A stretch of 64,000 bases of DNA from Phycisphaeraceae bacterium (GCA_020639195.1 JACKHB010000004.1:434001-498000); one strand, 5' to 3'. Counted from the stretch's first letter, positions 52,948 to 62,428 are shown. Made by a program: numbers and translations. The notes: generated from the sequence alone by a model not told the origin.

Positions 52948-53937
52948 GTGCGCACTCCATCCGACCTTCGAGTATCCCTTCGCTCCTCGAAGCACCGCGC
53001 CTTTACGCTCATCGAAGTGCTCGTGGTCATCGCGATCATCGCGGTGCTTATCAGCATTCTGCTTCCATCGCTGGGGGCCGCGCGAGACTCGGCGCGACGA
53101 ACCAAGGGCGCGAGCAATCTGCGGACGCTCGCATCGGCCTCGATCGCGTACAGCATTGACCACCGAGGCTTCTACTGCTCGGGTCCGTGGTGGAATCGAC
53201 AGACGCGATCGTTCGGGGCGGTGGATCGGGCGGGGTGGGTCGCCGACTTTGTCAACGGCGGGTACTGCATCCCGGGCAACCTGCTCTCGCCGGGCACGCC
53301 GGCGAGATTCTCGCAGCAACTGATCATGTCCGAGCTCAACGCCGGGCCCGTCTGGAAGCCCTTCAGCGAGGCGGAGCGCGATGCGCTGATCGCCGCGGGG
53401 TTCAACACCAACTACACGCTCTCGTGGTATATGGCCCACACAGAGGTCAAGGATCGGTACAACCGCGGGGCGGACCTGTTCAATCCACGAGACACGCTGG
53501 GCCCGCTCCAGGACAAGTATCTTGCGAACGCCCCCGCGTCGATGGTGCCCCTGTTCGGCGATCCGCACACCGACGTGGACGATCGCGGCGAGCAGATTCT
53601 GTATCAGGGGCAGTTGTACCCCACCGCCAAGCTCATGACCGATGGGCCCCGCGCGGGTGTGTTCGGCCCCGACGGTTTCGAGTGGCACTGGCAGGAGTTC
53701 TCGGATTTCGGGCCGGCGTACGCGTCTCGCGGCGGCGTGCTCAATCTCCGTCGTCACGATCGGACCGTCGGCCTGCTCTCGTTCGCCGATGGGCACGCCG
53801 ACATGTTCAAGGACCTCAACGCCGATGGCGTGTTCGCGCCGGACACGGACGGGTCGGGGCGAACGCTCGTGCCGGTGACGTATCGGGAGTTTGAGGGGCG
53901 TGTGTTCTTCGGCACGCTCACCAACGGCAAGCCGTGA
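52948..53937 (+). CDS. Prepilin-type N-methylated protein (DUF1559-like)
   Basis: 329 residues; the start is GTG at 52948 (no in-frame ATG before the pilin site). Pilin signature after a basic leader: HRAFTLIEVLVVIAIIAVLI (about 16-35), with Glu at the fifth position after the cleavage point. Then a globular domain (about 60-329) including SIAYSIDHRGFYCSG, FGPDGFEWHWQEFSDF and HDRTVGLLSFADGHADMF near the C-terminus. The last string resembles the H-X9-DG motif of the large planctomycete DUF1559 pilin-like family, with one extra residue. Probably part of a surface fibre or secretion pseudopilus. Two such proteins occur in this window, not in one operon. Confidence 0.88.
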   Translation: MRTPSDLRVSLRSSKHRAFTLIEVLVVIAIIAVLISILLPSLGAARDSARRTKGASNLRTLASASIAYSIDHRGFYCSGPWWNRQTRSFGAVDRAGWVADFVNGGYCIPGNLLSPGTPARFSQQLIMSELNAGPVWKPFSEAERDALIAAGFNTNYTLSWYMAHTEVKDRYNRGADLFNPRDTLGPLQDKYLANAPASMVPLFGDPHTDVDDRGEQILYQGQLYPTAKLMTDGPRAGVFGPDGFEWHWQEFSDFGPAYASRGGVLNLRRHDRTVGLLSFADGHADMFKDLNADGVFAPDTDGSGRTLVPVTYREFEGRVFFGTLTNGKP

Positions 53938-53995
53938 GGTCGCGGCGACTCAACGGAAGCGGTTCTCACACATGAGAGAAAGAGAGAGGAAGACC

Positions 53996-55294
53996 ATGAT
54001 TCGCAACGCACTGTCCACGATGCTCGCGGCCTCGACGCTCGCCTCGGGCCTCCACGCCCAGGTCGTCATTAACGAGGTGCAGGAGAATCCGCCCGGCAGC
54101 ACGGACGAGTTCTACGAGTACATGGAGTTGTACGGCCGGCCGGGCATGTCGCTCGATGGCATGGCCATCGCGCTGCTCAAGGGCGGAACGATCGAGGTTG
54201 TAGAGATCGACGAGGCGTTCAGTCTCGACGGCCTTTCGCTCGGCTCGAACGGTCTGCTCGTACTCGTCAACGACACCGGCGGTGGAACCTTGCTGCCGCC
54301 ATTCCCGCCCGAGACAACCGTTGCGACGTTCACGCAGACCCATATCCCTACGGTCGATACGCCGGGCAAGTTGGGCAACGATGACTCTTCGACGTACGTG
54401 CTGATCCGGGCCCGCCCGGTCACGGGCGGCCAGTACGGCACGGATTGGCGCAAGGACGTCGCCCACGATGTGGACCTCAACGGCACGATCGACTACCCCA
54501 TCGTGCCGCTGGCGGCCATCCTCGAGCCCTACCAGATGATCGATGACATCGCGTGGTCGAACAACGCGGGCTTTGAATACACCCGCGACAGCCTGGACGA
54601 GATCAACGAGACGGTCGGCTACAACCCCGATGCCATCAGCCGCCTTCGGTACTACGCGAACGCGGGGCCCGGGCCGGGCCTGCGCGCGGAAGAGGAGTGG
54701 GTGCGGGGCGACATCCTCGACCTCGTGACGTTTCCATACGTCGCGGCCGAGTTCGCCGGACCCACGGGGCTGGACCTGACGGGCGCGCGGCTGACCCCGG
54801 GGTCGTTCAACGATTTCGGCGCTGTCGCGCAGTTCCGTTTCGTCGTCGGCGACCTCAATTTCGATGGAAGCGTCTCCCAGAGTGATCTGACCATCGCTCA
54901 ATCGTTGCTGGGCGCCACCCTCGATGACCGGGAGGACTGCCTCGATGGCAATGGGGATCCGATCATCGACCCCAACACAGGCGACCCCTACCAGTGCTAC
55001 GTGTATCAGGGACGCGCGTTCAACGTGCTCGAGGCGCTGCGCTCCATGGATCCGACCGATGGACCCGGCGGCGAGAACGCCGACGAGGCGACCCAGAGCG
55101 ACATCGATGCCCTCGAAGCACTTGTCGGCTGCCCGGCCGACATCGACGGCGATGGCGATGCCGACGGAGACGATTTCTTTGGGTACTTGGACCTGTTCGC
55201 CGGTGGCGCCGCCGCGGCAGACCTCGATGGCGATGGCGATCGCGACGCGGATGACTTCTTCATGTACCTGGACCTGTTCGCCCAGGGCTGCTGA
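53996..55294 (+). CDS. Lamin-tail-like secreted protein with internal EF-hand and GC-type dockerin tail
   Basis: 432 residues from ATG 53996 (GAGAGGAAG site). Signal peptide 1-20. Residues about 22-170 are LTD-like: VVINEVQENPPGSTDEFYEY, MELYGRPGMSLDGMAI, LGSNGLLVLVND. At about 280-300 comes VVGDLNFDGSVSQSDLTIA, a separate EF-hand loop (D-x-N-x-D-G-x-V-x-x-x-D), as in classic type I dockerins, followed by an Asp-rich stretch. The final 54 residues are the GC tail (CPADIDGDGDADGDDFF to AQGC), here with GGAAAAD in the linker. So this protein carries both a classic-looking calcium loop and the GC tail. Confidence 0.82.
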   Translation: MIRNALSTMLAASTLASGLHAQVVINEVQENPPGSTDEFYEYMELYGRPGMSLDGMAIALLKGGTIEVVEIDEAFSLDGLSLGSNGLLVLVNDTGGGTLLPPFPPETTVATFTQTHIPTVDTPGKLGNDDSSTYVLIRARPVTGGQYGTDWRKDVAHDVDLNGTIDYPIVPLAAILEPYQMIDDIAWSNNAGFEYTRDSLDEINETVGYNPDAISRLRYYANAGPGPGLRAEEEWVRGDILDLVTFPYVAAEFAGPTGLDLTGARLTPGSFNDFGAVAQFRFVVGDLNFDGSVSQSDLTIAQSLLGATLDDREDCLDGNGDPIIDPNTGDPYQCYVYQGRAFNVLEALRSMDPTDGPGGENADEATQSDIDALEALVGCPADIDGDGDADGDDFFGYLDLFAGGAAAADLDGDGDRDADDFFMYLDLFAQGC

Positions 55295-55334
55295 GCCCCT
55301 CCGGCCTGCCGAAGAGACCTGTTAGACTGCGCGC

Positions 55335-56426
55335 ATGCGGAAGCGGCGCGCAGTTTTTCTTTGCCTCGCCCTCGCGGCATCGTGCGGGGCGTGCGCGCGC
55401 AGCCGGCCGATCCGGGTCTCCCTGGACACCCAGAACGGCGACGTCCCCGCGTCGCTCCGTGGCGTGTTCGCGGTGTCTGAGTCCGAGTGTCTGGCCAGCG
55501 GCAGCGACGGCACGGTCCTGCGGACCGCGGATGCGGGGCACTCGTGGTCGCCGATCCTCGTGCCCGGCTCGGAAGGGCTGGACTTTCGCGATGTGCACGC
55601 CCCTGACGACTCGACGATCCTGCTGCTGACCGCGGGCACGCCCGCGCGAATCTACAGATCGGAAGATCGCGGCCGGACGTGGGAAATCGTGCATGAGGAC
55701 TCCCGGCCGGAGGCATTCTTCGACGCGATGGACTTCTGGGACTCGCACCGCGGCGTCGTGTTGGGCGATCCCATCGACGGCGTGTTCACAATCCTGCTCA
55801 CGAGCGATGGTGGGCGCACCTGGACTTCGGTCGATGCGGCACGCATCCCCCGCGCGCTGCCCGGAGAGATCGCGTTCGCCGCGAGCGGCACCTGCCTGGC
55901 GACCGGGCCCGACGGTCTCGCGCTGATCGGCCTGGGCGGGAGCACGGGCCTGGCCTCGGCGCGCGTGCTTCGCAGCACGAGCTGGGGCGCCTCGTGGAGC
56001 GCCTCGGAGTCGGGAACGCCCACGGGCGAGAGTTCCGGCATCTTCTCGATCGCGATTCAGGGGCACACCGCCGTCGCGGTGGGGGGCGACTACGCCTCAC
56101 CCTCGCCCGCAGAAGGCGGGGTTGCGGTCATGTCCACGCGAGTGTCACACGACGGAGGTCGGACCTGGCAGGCGCCGATTGCCCAGACGCCAATCCCGTA
56201 TCGCTCCGCTGTGGCGGCGGGGCGCGGGCCGAGCGGGCCGGTTCTGTTGTCCGCTGGGTTCGGCGGACCGTACTTTGCAGCGGACCCGCGAGCCGCGTTC
56301 GGGCCGCTTGAAGATCCGGATAATCGCCAGCCGCACGCGGTCAGTTTCGCGCCCAACTCCGGCGTGGCGTGGCTGGTGGGGGCCCAGGGCAGGATCACGC
56401 GCGCGGTGATCGATCCGAAGCCTTGA
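55335..56426 (+). CDS. YCF48-like Asp-box lipoprotein
   Basis: 363 residues. The signal region ends with LALAASCGACARS, giving Cys17 or Cys20 for lipid attachment. Residues about 35-355 form a seven-blade propeller with Asp-box strands: RTADAGHSWSPI, RSEDRGRTWEIV, TSDGGRTWTSVD, RSTSWGASWSAS, VSHDGGRTWQAP. YCF48 proteins help photosystem II assembly in cyanobacteria; other bacteria use this fold for unknown binding roles, which must be the case here. No dockerin tail. It follows the LTD protein gene after 40 bases. Confidence 0.82.
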   Translation: MRKRRAVFLCLALAASCGACARSRPIRVSLDTQNGDVPASLRGVFAVSESECLASGSDGTVLRTADAGHSWSPILVPGSEGLDFRDVHAPDDSTILLLTAGTPARIYRSEDRGRTWEIVHEDSRPEAFFDAMDFWDSHRGVVLGDPIDGVFTILLTSDGGRTWTSVDAARIPRALPGEIAFAASGTCLATGPDGLALIGLGGSTGLASARVLRSTSWGASWSASESGTPTGESSGIFSIAIQGHTAVAVGGDYASPSPAEGGVAVMSTRVSHDGGRTWQAPIAQTPIPYRSAVAAGRGPSGPVLLSAGFGGPYFAADPRAAFGPLEDPDNRQPHAVSFAPNSGVAWLVGAQGRITRAVIDPKP

Positions 56427-56479
56427 TCCGGTCCGGGCTCAACCGGTACCTTACTTGAAGAGAGACTGGGAGGGTCGCC

Positions 56480-59314
56480 ATGCGCTGCGCCTGGGTGTTC
56501 TTCGCGTGTGTTGGGTTCATCTGGAGCGCCTCGCGTGCCTCGGGGGGCTTGCCGCCGGACGCGGAGGCCCGACTCGTGGCGATCGATGTGGCAGCGCTCG
56601 AGCGGCTCGCGCCCGGTGAGATGCTGGGCCTTCCGTTCGCAGACGGCGTCGGCTCTCGCGTGACGAGCATCGTTGCACGCCCGGATGGAGTCTCGATTCT
56701 CGGTTCGGTTCCGGGCGACCCGGCCGCGATCGTCTCGGTCTCGACGGTCAACGGGCTAGTCTGCGCGGGAGCCTGGACCTCTCGTGGCGCGTTCGAGATC
56801 GTTCCGACTGGTCGCGTGGATGCTTCGGGCCATGCCGTGTGCCGTTCCGCGCGACTGGATCCGTCGCAGGTCGTCCGGTGCATCGAGCCCCATCAGCCAA
56901 GCCGGCCCCGACCGATCGCCCACCATCCGGTGCGGGGCCGAGCGCCCCCCGCCGCCAAGCCGACCTCGCACGATCGCAAGTCCCCGATGATCGTCGCGGA
57001 TGGGCCCGGAACTCTGCCGGCGATCGACCCCTGCCTCGACGATCCTTCGTTCGTCGACGTCCTGGTGGTGTACACGGGCGCAGCACGCGACGCCGCGGGA
57101 GGCGCCGCGGCCCTCGAGGCCCGGGTGCAGAACGCGTTCGATTCGGCCAACGCCGCGTACGTCGCCAGCGGCATCGACGACCTCTCCTGCGTGCGCGTGG
57201 GGTTCGAGGAGATCGAGTACGACGAGAGCGCACCGGAGTGGATCGATCATCTCATCCGCCTGACCGAGCCCGGCGACGGATACATGGACGATGTGCACGC
57301 GATGCGCGATGCCGCGAGGGCCGACACCGTCATGCTCATCGTGGATGACGCTCGATTCACGGGCGGCACGGCGTGGTGGGCGATCTGGGACGAGGCGCTG
57401 GCGTTCTCGACGCTCAACTGGCGTGCGATGGGCGGAGGGTCGAACACCTGGGCCCACGAGCTCGGGCACAATCTCGGCTGCGCGCACGATCGCGAGAACG
57501 ACGCCTCGGCGCCGCTGTTCTACGCCTGGGGCTACAAGTACTCGCACGCGGGCGCGCAGTACGGCACCATTATGTCTATCGGGCCGGATGTGTACCTGTC
57601 GCAGTTCTCGAATCCGGGCCAGTCCGGCCCCGGCGGGCTGCCGATTGGCTCGCCGCTCTCGGATCCGCTCCCCGCCTACAACGCGCTGGTCATCGACGAG
57701 ACGAGGTGGACGCTCTCGAGCTATCGAGTCAGCGGCCGCATCCTGGATTGCAACAACAACGGCATCGACGACGCGACCGATATCGCCAACGGCACCAGCG
57801 ACGACGACAACGAGAACGGGCGGCCCGATGAGGTCGAACTCAGACTCCACGTCGACGGCTCTGCGCCCACCGAAGGAGTCGGCCTCACGTGGTCCGACTC
57901 GCGCAAGAGTCTCGCCGGTCTGCTCGAAGTCGCGAGCCTGCGCTGCTCCAACATTGCAGAGATCTGGGTCGCCGATGGCGTTTACCTGCCCGACCAGGGC
58001 TCCGCCGATCCGTGGCGGCGATTCTCGCTGCGCGATGGTCTGACGTTCTACGGCGGGTTCCAGGGCCGATCCCACCCCGGCGGCGGCGAGACCAGCCTCT
58101 CGCAGCGCGATCCCGTCGGCAATCCCACGATCCTCAGCGGCGACATCGGAGTCCCCGGCGATCCCGCCGACAATTCCTATTCCGTCGTCGACGCCATCGG
58201 GACGGACCACACCGCCGTGCTCGACGGCTTTGTCGTCCGCGACGGCAATTCCTTTGGCGACGCCGGCGGCCTGTACTGCTTCGAGGCCGCGCCGACCGTG
58301 CGAAACTCTCGCTTCCTGGACAACGCCGCTGTGGGCGGCGGCGCCGCCATCATGGTGGTCGACGGCGGACCCGCGACCATCGAAGCCTGCACATTCGAGG
58401 GCAACCGCTCGGAGTACGCCGGCGGAGCCCTTGGCATCTACAACGGCGCGGCGAGCGTCTCGCGCTGCCGGTTCGAATCAAACTCCTCGCTGTACGGCGG
58501 GGCCGCGTGGGTCGATGGTGGATCATCCGCCTCATTCGACGCGTGCGCCTTTGTGTCCAACACCGCGGACGACTCCTCGGGCGCGGTGGACGTGTTCGCC
58601 CCGGATACTTCCGCCTCGTTCTTCAGCTGTCTGTTCGCCGACAACAGCGCGCCCGGCGATGCCGGCGCCGTCCGCGCCGATGCCTCCTCCGAATTGACTC
58701 TGGCACACTGCACCGTGTATGGAAACGCGTCGGGGGCCCGCGGCGGCGGCATCGTGCTCTCGGCCTCCACGCTGACCTTGACGGGATCGATCCTGTGGAG
58801 CAATGAAGATCCGCTCTCGTCCCCGCAGGAACGCCAGATCTTCATCTACAGCGGCGCCGCTTCGGTCAACCGCTGCACGATCCAGGGGGGCGACGGCTCC
58901 CTTGGCGGCGTGGGAAACCTCAACACCGACCCCATGCTCTCGGATCCGGAGGCCGGCGACTTCTCGCTCCTCTCGGGCTCTCCGGCGATCGATTCGGGCG
59001 ACAACACCTCGCTCCCGGCTGGCACAACGCTTGACCTGCCGGGCAACCCCCGATTCGTCGATGACCCCGATGCCCTCGACAGCGGGGTCTCGGGCAACGG
59101 CCACAGCGAGATCGCCGACCGGGGAGCCGTCGAATTCCAGCCCGAGGCGTGTCCCGGCGACATCGACGGCGATGGCGACACCGACGGCGACGACTTCTTC
59201 GGGTTTCTCGACTTGTTCGCCGCAGGTGATGACCGCGCCGATCTCGACGGCGACGGGGACCGCGACGCCGACGACTTCTTCATGTACCTCGATCTCTTCG
59301 TGCTCGGCTGCTGA
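56480..59314 (+). CDS. Secreted M12-like metalloprotease with beta-helix domain and GC-type dockerin tail
   Basis: 944 residues, signal peptide 1-22. Order: propeptide-like region (about 25-190), a zinc metalloprotease domain (about 195-420) with HELGHNLGCAHD (His326, Glu327, His330, His336) as in reprolysins; FVDVLVVYTGAARDAAGG opens the domain. A calcium-type motif DCNNNGIDDATDIANG follows (about 422-437), then a right-handed parallel beta-helix (about 455-880) with repeated 'GG-x-x-V/I' turns such as AAPTVRNSRFLDNAAVGGGA, EACTFEGNRSEYAGGA, RCRFESNSSLYGGA, LAHCTVYGNASGARGG. Beta-helices of this kind bind or cleave polysaccharides. The tail (CPGDIDGDGDTDGDDFF to VLGC) ends the protein. Confidence 0.88.
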   Translation: MRCAWVFFACVGFIWSASRASGGLPPDAEARLVAIDVAALERLAPGEMLGLPFADGVGSRVTSIVARPDGVSILGSVPGDPAAIVSVSTVNGLVCAGAWTSRGAFEIVPTGRVDASGHAVCRSARLDPSQVVRCIEPHQPSRPRPIAHHPVRGRAPPAAKPTSHDRKSPMIVADGPGTLPAIDPCLDDPSFVDVLVVYTGAARDAAGGAAALEARVQNAFDSANAAYVASGIDDLSCVRVGFEEIEYDESAPEWIDHLIRLTEPGDGYMDDVHAMRDAARADTVMLIVDDARFTGGTAWWAIWDEALAFSTLNWRAMGGGSNTWAHELGHNLGCAHDRENDASAPLFYAWGYKYSHAGAQYGTIMSIGPDVYLSQFSNPGQSGPGGLPIGSPLSDPLPAYNALVIDETRWTLSSYRVSGRILDCNNNGIDDATDIANGTSDDDNENGRPDEVELRLHVDGSAPTEGVGLTWSDSRKSLAGLLEVASLRCSNIAEIWVADGVYLPDQGSADPWRRFSLRDGLTFYGGFQGRSHPGGGETSLSQRDPVGNPTILSGDIGVPGDPADNSYSVVDAIGTDHTAVLDGFVVRDGNSFGDAGGLYCFEAAPTVRNSRFLDNAAVGGGAAIMVVDGGPATIEACTFEGNRSEYAGGALGIYNGAASVSRCRFESNSSLYGGAAWVDGGSSASFDACAFVSNTADDSSGAVDVFAPDTSASFFSCLFADNSAPGDAGAVRADASSELTLAHCTVYGNASGARGGGIVLSASTLTLTGSILWSNEDPLSSPQERQIFIYSGAASVNRCTIQGGDGSLGGVGNLNTDPMLSDPEAGDFSLLSGSPAIDSGDNTSLPAGTTLDLPGNPRFVDDPDALDSGVSGNGHSEIADRGAVEFQPEACPGDIDGDGDTDGDDFFGFLDLFAAGDDRADLDGDGDRDADDFFMYLDLFVLGC

Positions 59315-59448
59315 GCGCCTCGGGCTGTGATCCTGCCAGGCACGCTCGCAGCGCGGCCCCGCGCGAGGGCCTCCGCGTCCCGGGCTGTCGGTCTTTCGGC
59401 ATAGAATGCCGTCTTCCCGCGCTCCATCGTCACCAGTTCGGAGTCCCC

Positions 59449-61047
59449 ATGTCTGAATCGTCCGATCGGCCGGATCCGGCCAGCGAGTCTCCAACCGAAA
59501 GCCCACCGAAGAAGCGCCGGCGGCGGCGGCGGCGCCGCAAGCCCGGTCAGGGCGAGCCGGGCGCCGAGAGCGCGACCACCGAGACCGACGACGGACCGCC
59601 CACAGAAGACGATCCCGACGGCGAGGCCGTGCTGATGACTCCCCCGCCGGAGATCGCGCACGACCCCGAACTGTTCAACCTCGAGAAGACCTTCGCCGAT
59701 CTGGGGCTACCCGAACCCATCGTCCGCGACGTACAGCGGGCCGGATTCGTGCACCCGACGCACATCCAGGCGCAGCTGATCCCCCCGGTGCTCGCCGGGA
59801 AGGACGTGCTCGGACAGGCCAAGACCGGCACGGGCAAGTCCGCCGCGTTCGGCCTGCCGGTGCTGGCGATGGTCGAACCGGGCCAGCCGTTCCAGGCCCT
59901 GATCCTCGCGCCCACGCGCGAACTGGCGATCCAACTGCGCGATGGGCTCCGGGCTCTGGCGCACCAGTCTCGCCTGAAGATCGTCGCCGTGTACGGCGGC
60001 CAGCGGATCGCCGTGCAATCCGATGCGCTCAAGCGCAACCCCGAGGTCATCGTCGCGACGCCCGGGCGCGTCATGGACATGGTTGATCGCGGCCACGTCC
60101 GCCTCGATCGCGTGCGCTTCGCCATCCTCGACGAGGTCGATCGCATGCTCGACATCGGCTTCCGCGAGGACATCCGGCGCATCCTCAAGATGTGCCCCAA
60201 GGACCGTCAGACCGTGATGGTCAGCGCCACCATCAGCGCCGAGATCGAGGACCTGGCCCGCAAGTACATGCGGAACGCCGAGAAGATCGTGACGTCCTCG
60301 GGATCGCTGACCGTCAAGATGGTCAAGCAGCACTACCTGGCCGTCGCCGCCTGGGACAAGAAGCGCCTGCTGGCCCACCTGCTCTCGCACGAGAGCCCCG
60401 ACCTGACACTGGTGTTCTGCCGGCTCAAGCGGTCGGTCGATGAACTGTCGGAGTACCTCACCAGGAAGGGCATCGAGGCCCACCCCATGCACGGGGACAT
60501 GCGTCAGAACCAGCGCGACCGGACGATGGAGCGGCTCCGCAAGGGCCGCCTCGCGGTGCTGATCGCCAGCGACCTGGCCAGCCGCGGTCTCGACGTCGAG
60601 GGAATCACGCACGTCATCAACTACGACCTGCCCGAGGACCCCGACGTCTACGTCCACCGCATCGGGCGCACGGCCCGCGCAGGCCGAAACGGCCACGCCT
60701 GGAGCTTCGTGACTCCGGCCCAGGGCAAGCTGCTCACGCAGATCGAGCACCTGATCAACGCCGAGATTCCCAAGATGGAATACCCGGACTTCCAGCCGAC
60801 GGAGAAGCCGGCCTCATTCCGGGATGAGTCGCCGCACGCGCCGCCGGACCTGGGCCCCGTGCCACGGGCGCGCAATCGGTACGCAGAGCCCGGCGTGCCC
60901 GCCGCGGCCCCCCGCTCCGACGCCGACAAGAAGAGGCTGGAGACCATGTTCCCCGGCGGCGTCGTGCCGACCAAGCTGCCTCCCAAGCGTCTCCAGGGAC
61001 GCCTGCCGACCAGCCGAACCACCAAGCTCGAAGACCCGCCGGCGTGA
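59449..61047 (+). CDS. DEAD-box type ATP-dependent RNA helicase (DEVD variant)
   Basis: 532 residues, cytoplasmic. A very basic N-terminus (KKRRRRRRRRKPGQGEPG, about 21-38) is followed by the helicase core 80-450. Motifs: Q-motif PTHIQAQLIPPVL, AKTGTGKS (124-131), PTRELAIQL, TPGRVMDMV, DEVD (228-231), SATISAEIED, and in the second domain ASRGLDVEGI and HRIGRTARAGR. The family reads DEAD; DEVD is a rare but known variation. RNA helicases of this size unwind rRNA or mRNA in ribosome assembly or decay; specificity here is unknown. The C-terminal tail (460-532) is disordered and charged. The aminopeptidase follows after seven bases. Confidence 0.95.
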   Translation: MSESSDRPDPASESPTESPPKKRRRRRRRRKPGQGEPGAESATTETDDGPPTEDDPDGEAVLMTPPPEIAHDPELFNLEKTFADLGLPEPIVRDVQRAGFVHPTHIQAQLIPPVLAGKDVLGQAKTGTGKSAAFGLPVLAMVEPGQPFQALILAPTRELAIQLRDGLRALAHQSRLKIVAVYGGQRIAVQSDALKRNPEVIVATPGRVMDMVDRGHVRLDRVRFAILDEVDRMLDIGFREDIRRILKMCPKDRQTVMVSATISAEIEDLARKYMRNAEKIVTSSGSLTVKMVKQHYLAVAAWDKKRLLAHLLSHESPDLTLVFCRLKRSVDELSEYLTRKGIEAHPMHGDMRQNQRDRTMERLRKGRLAVLIASDLASRGLDVEGITHVINYDLPEDPDVYVHRIGRTARAGRNGHAWSFVTPAQGKLLTQIEHLINAEIPKMEYPDFQPTEKPASFRDESPHAPPDLGPVPRARNRYAEPGVPAAAPRSDADKKRLETMFPGGVVPTKLPPKRLQGRLPTSRTTKLEDPPA

Positions 61048-61054
61048 GGCCAGG

Positions 61055-62281
61055 ATGGGCGCTGAGCTTCCAGACATCTCGCCCGACCAGCGCGACAGGC
61101 ATCACGCAGACCTGCTCGCGCTGACGAGCGTCCCCACCGCGGCGGGGCACGAGCACAGAGCCATCGAGTGGATCGAGCGCTGGGTCGCCCAGCGCCCGGA
61201 TCTCGATCTCACCAAAGACGCCACCGGCAATCTCTTTGTGTCCTGCCGCGGAGTGCCGAAATCCGATCGCCCGCTGCTCATTACCGCCCACCTCGATCAC
61301 CCCGCGTTCCACGTCGAGCGCGTGAGAGGGCGCGAGATCGAGCTCACCTTTCGCGGCGGCGTGCTGGACGATTACTTCATTGGTGCGCGCGTCGCGGTTC
61401 ACGCCCCGACACCGGTGCGTGCGACGATCCATGAGCCCACCGGCAGCCAGGAGCCGTTCAAGCGCTTCATCGCCATGGCGGAAGACGACGCGCCGTCCAC
61501 CGAGTTGAAGCCGGGGCTCCTCGCCACGTGGGACCTGCCCGCCAGCGAGATCCTCCCGGACCCTACGGGGAGTCCCCTGCTCCACGCGCCGGTCTGCGAC
61601 GATCTCGCCGCCGCCGGTGCGGCCCTGGCGGCGATGGACTCCCTGCTCTGCCTCGCCGGGCCGAACAGGCTGCCCGATGTGCGCTTGCTGTTCACGCTGG
61701 CAGAGGAGGTGGGGTTCATCGGCGCGATCGGCGCCTGCGCCGAGGGTTCGATCCCGCACGGCGCGCGGCTTGTCGCGCTGGAGAACAGCCGCGAGCTTCC
61801 CGAAGCCCGCATGGGCGACGGCCCGATCGTCCGAGTCGGCGATCGGCTCTCCATCTTCTCGCCTTCGCTCACGGCAGCCATCGACAAGCGATGCGAGCGC
61901 ATCGCGGGCGGCAGCAAGCCGACGGCCAGCCAAAGGCTCGCGGCCGCGCCGGCGTGGAAATGGCAGCGGAAGCTGATGTCCGGCGGCGCGTGCGAGGCCA
62001 GCGTGTTCTGCGCCTACGGGCACGAGGCAACGTGCGTCTGCCTCGCGCTGGGCAACTACCACAACATGGCCAACCTGGCCGACGTGCAGGCCGGCGTCCC
62101 CGAGGCGAGCGCCCAGATCGCCCGCGAGTACATCAGCCTCACCGATTTCGACGGTCTGGTCGATCTGCTCGTGGCCTGCTCGCTTGACCTGCCCGAGGCG
62201 CCGGACTTCCGCCATCGCCTGGAGAAGCTGTGGCGCGAGCGCGGCTTCGTGCTCGCCGAGGATGCCCGCCGCCGGGCATGA
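61055..62281 (+). CDS. Zinc-dependent peptidase (M28/M42-like)
   Basis: 408 residues from ATG 61055; a frame extension to 60824 lies in the helicase gene. Metal-site regions in order: LLITAHLDHPAFHVE (His, Asp), APVCDDLAAAGAAL (bridging Asp), FTLAEEVGFIGAIGA (catalytic Glu-Glu), and LVALENSRELPEARMGDG and NYHNMANL toward the C-terminus with the last His. This order fits M42-type aminopeptidases or related M28 enzymes, which trim peptides in the cytoplasm. No signal peptide. It sits seven bases after the helicase gene, possibly co-transcribed by chance rather than function. Confidence 0.85.
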   Translation: MGAELPDISPDQRDRHHADLLALTSVPTAAGHEHRAIEWIERWVAQRPDLDLTKDATGNLFVSCRGVPKSDRPLLITAHLDHPAFHVERVRGREIELTFRGGVLDDYFIGARVAVHAPTPVRATIHEPTGSQEPFKRFIAMAEDDAPSTELKPGLLATWDLPASEILPDPTGSPLLHAPVCDDLAAAGAALAAMDSLLCLAGPNRLPDVRLLFTLAEEVGFIGAIGACAEGSIPHGARLVALENSRELPEARMGDGPIVRVGDRLSIFSPSLTAAIDKRCERIAGGSKPTASQRLAAAPAWKWQRKLMSGGACEASVFCAYGHEATCVCLALGNYHNMANLADVQAGVPEASAQIAREYISLTDFDGLVDLLVACSLDLPEAPDFRHRLEKLWRERGFVLAEDARRRA

Positions 62282-62403
62282 ACCGCGATCGGCCCTGAGA
62301 ACCCCGGAGCAGAAATCTCAGATTCCTGCGTGACCGATCGGATCCGGCTGCGTTCTGGAAGTATCAGAGATTGACAGCCGAGCAGACAACGGCGCAACGC
62401 AGA

Positions 62404-62428
62404 GCCCGCCATCACCGAGCGGGCGGGC
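62404..62428 (-). terminator. Weak terminator-like hairpin after AsmA-like gene
   Basis: GCCCGCC (62404-62410) pairs with GGCGGGC (62422-62428), 11-base loop, 35 bases past the stop of the AsmA-like gene on the minus strand. No T-tract. Also possible coincidence in GC-rich sequence. Confidence 0.35.
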
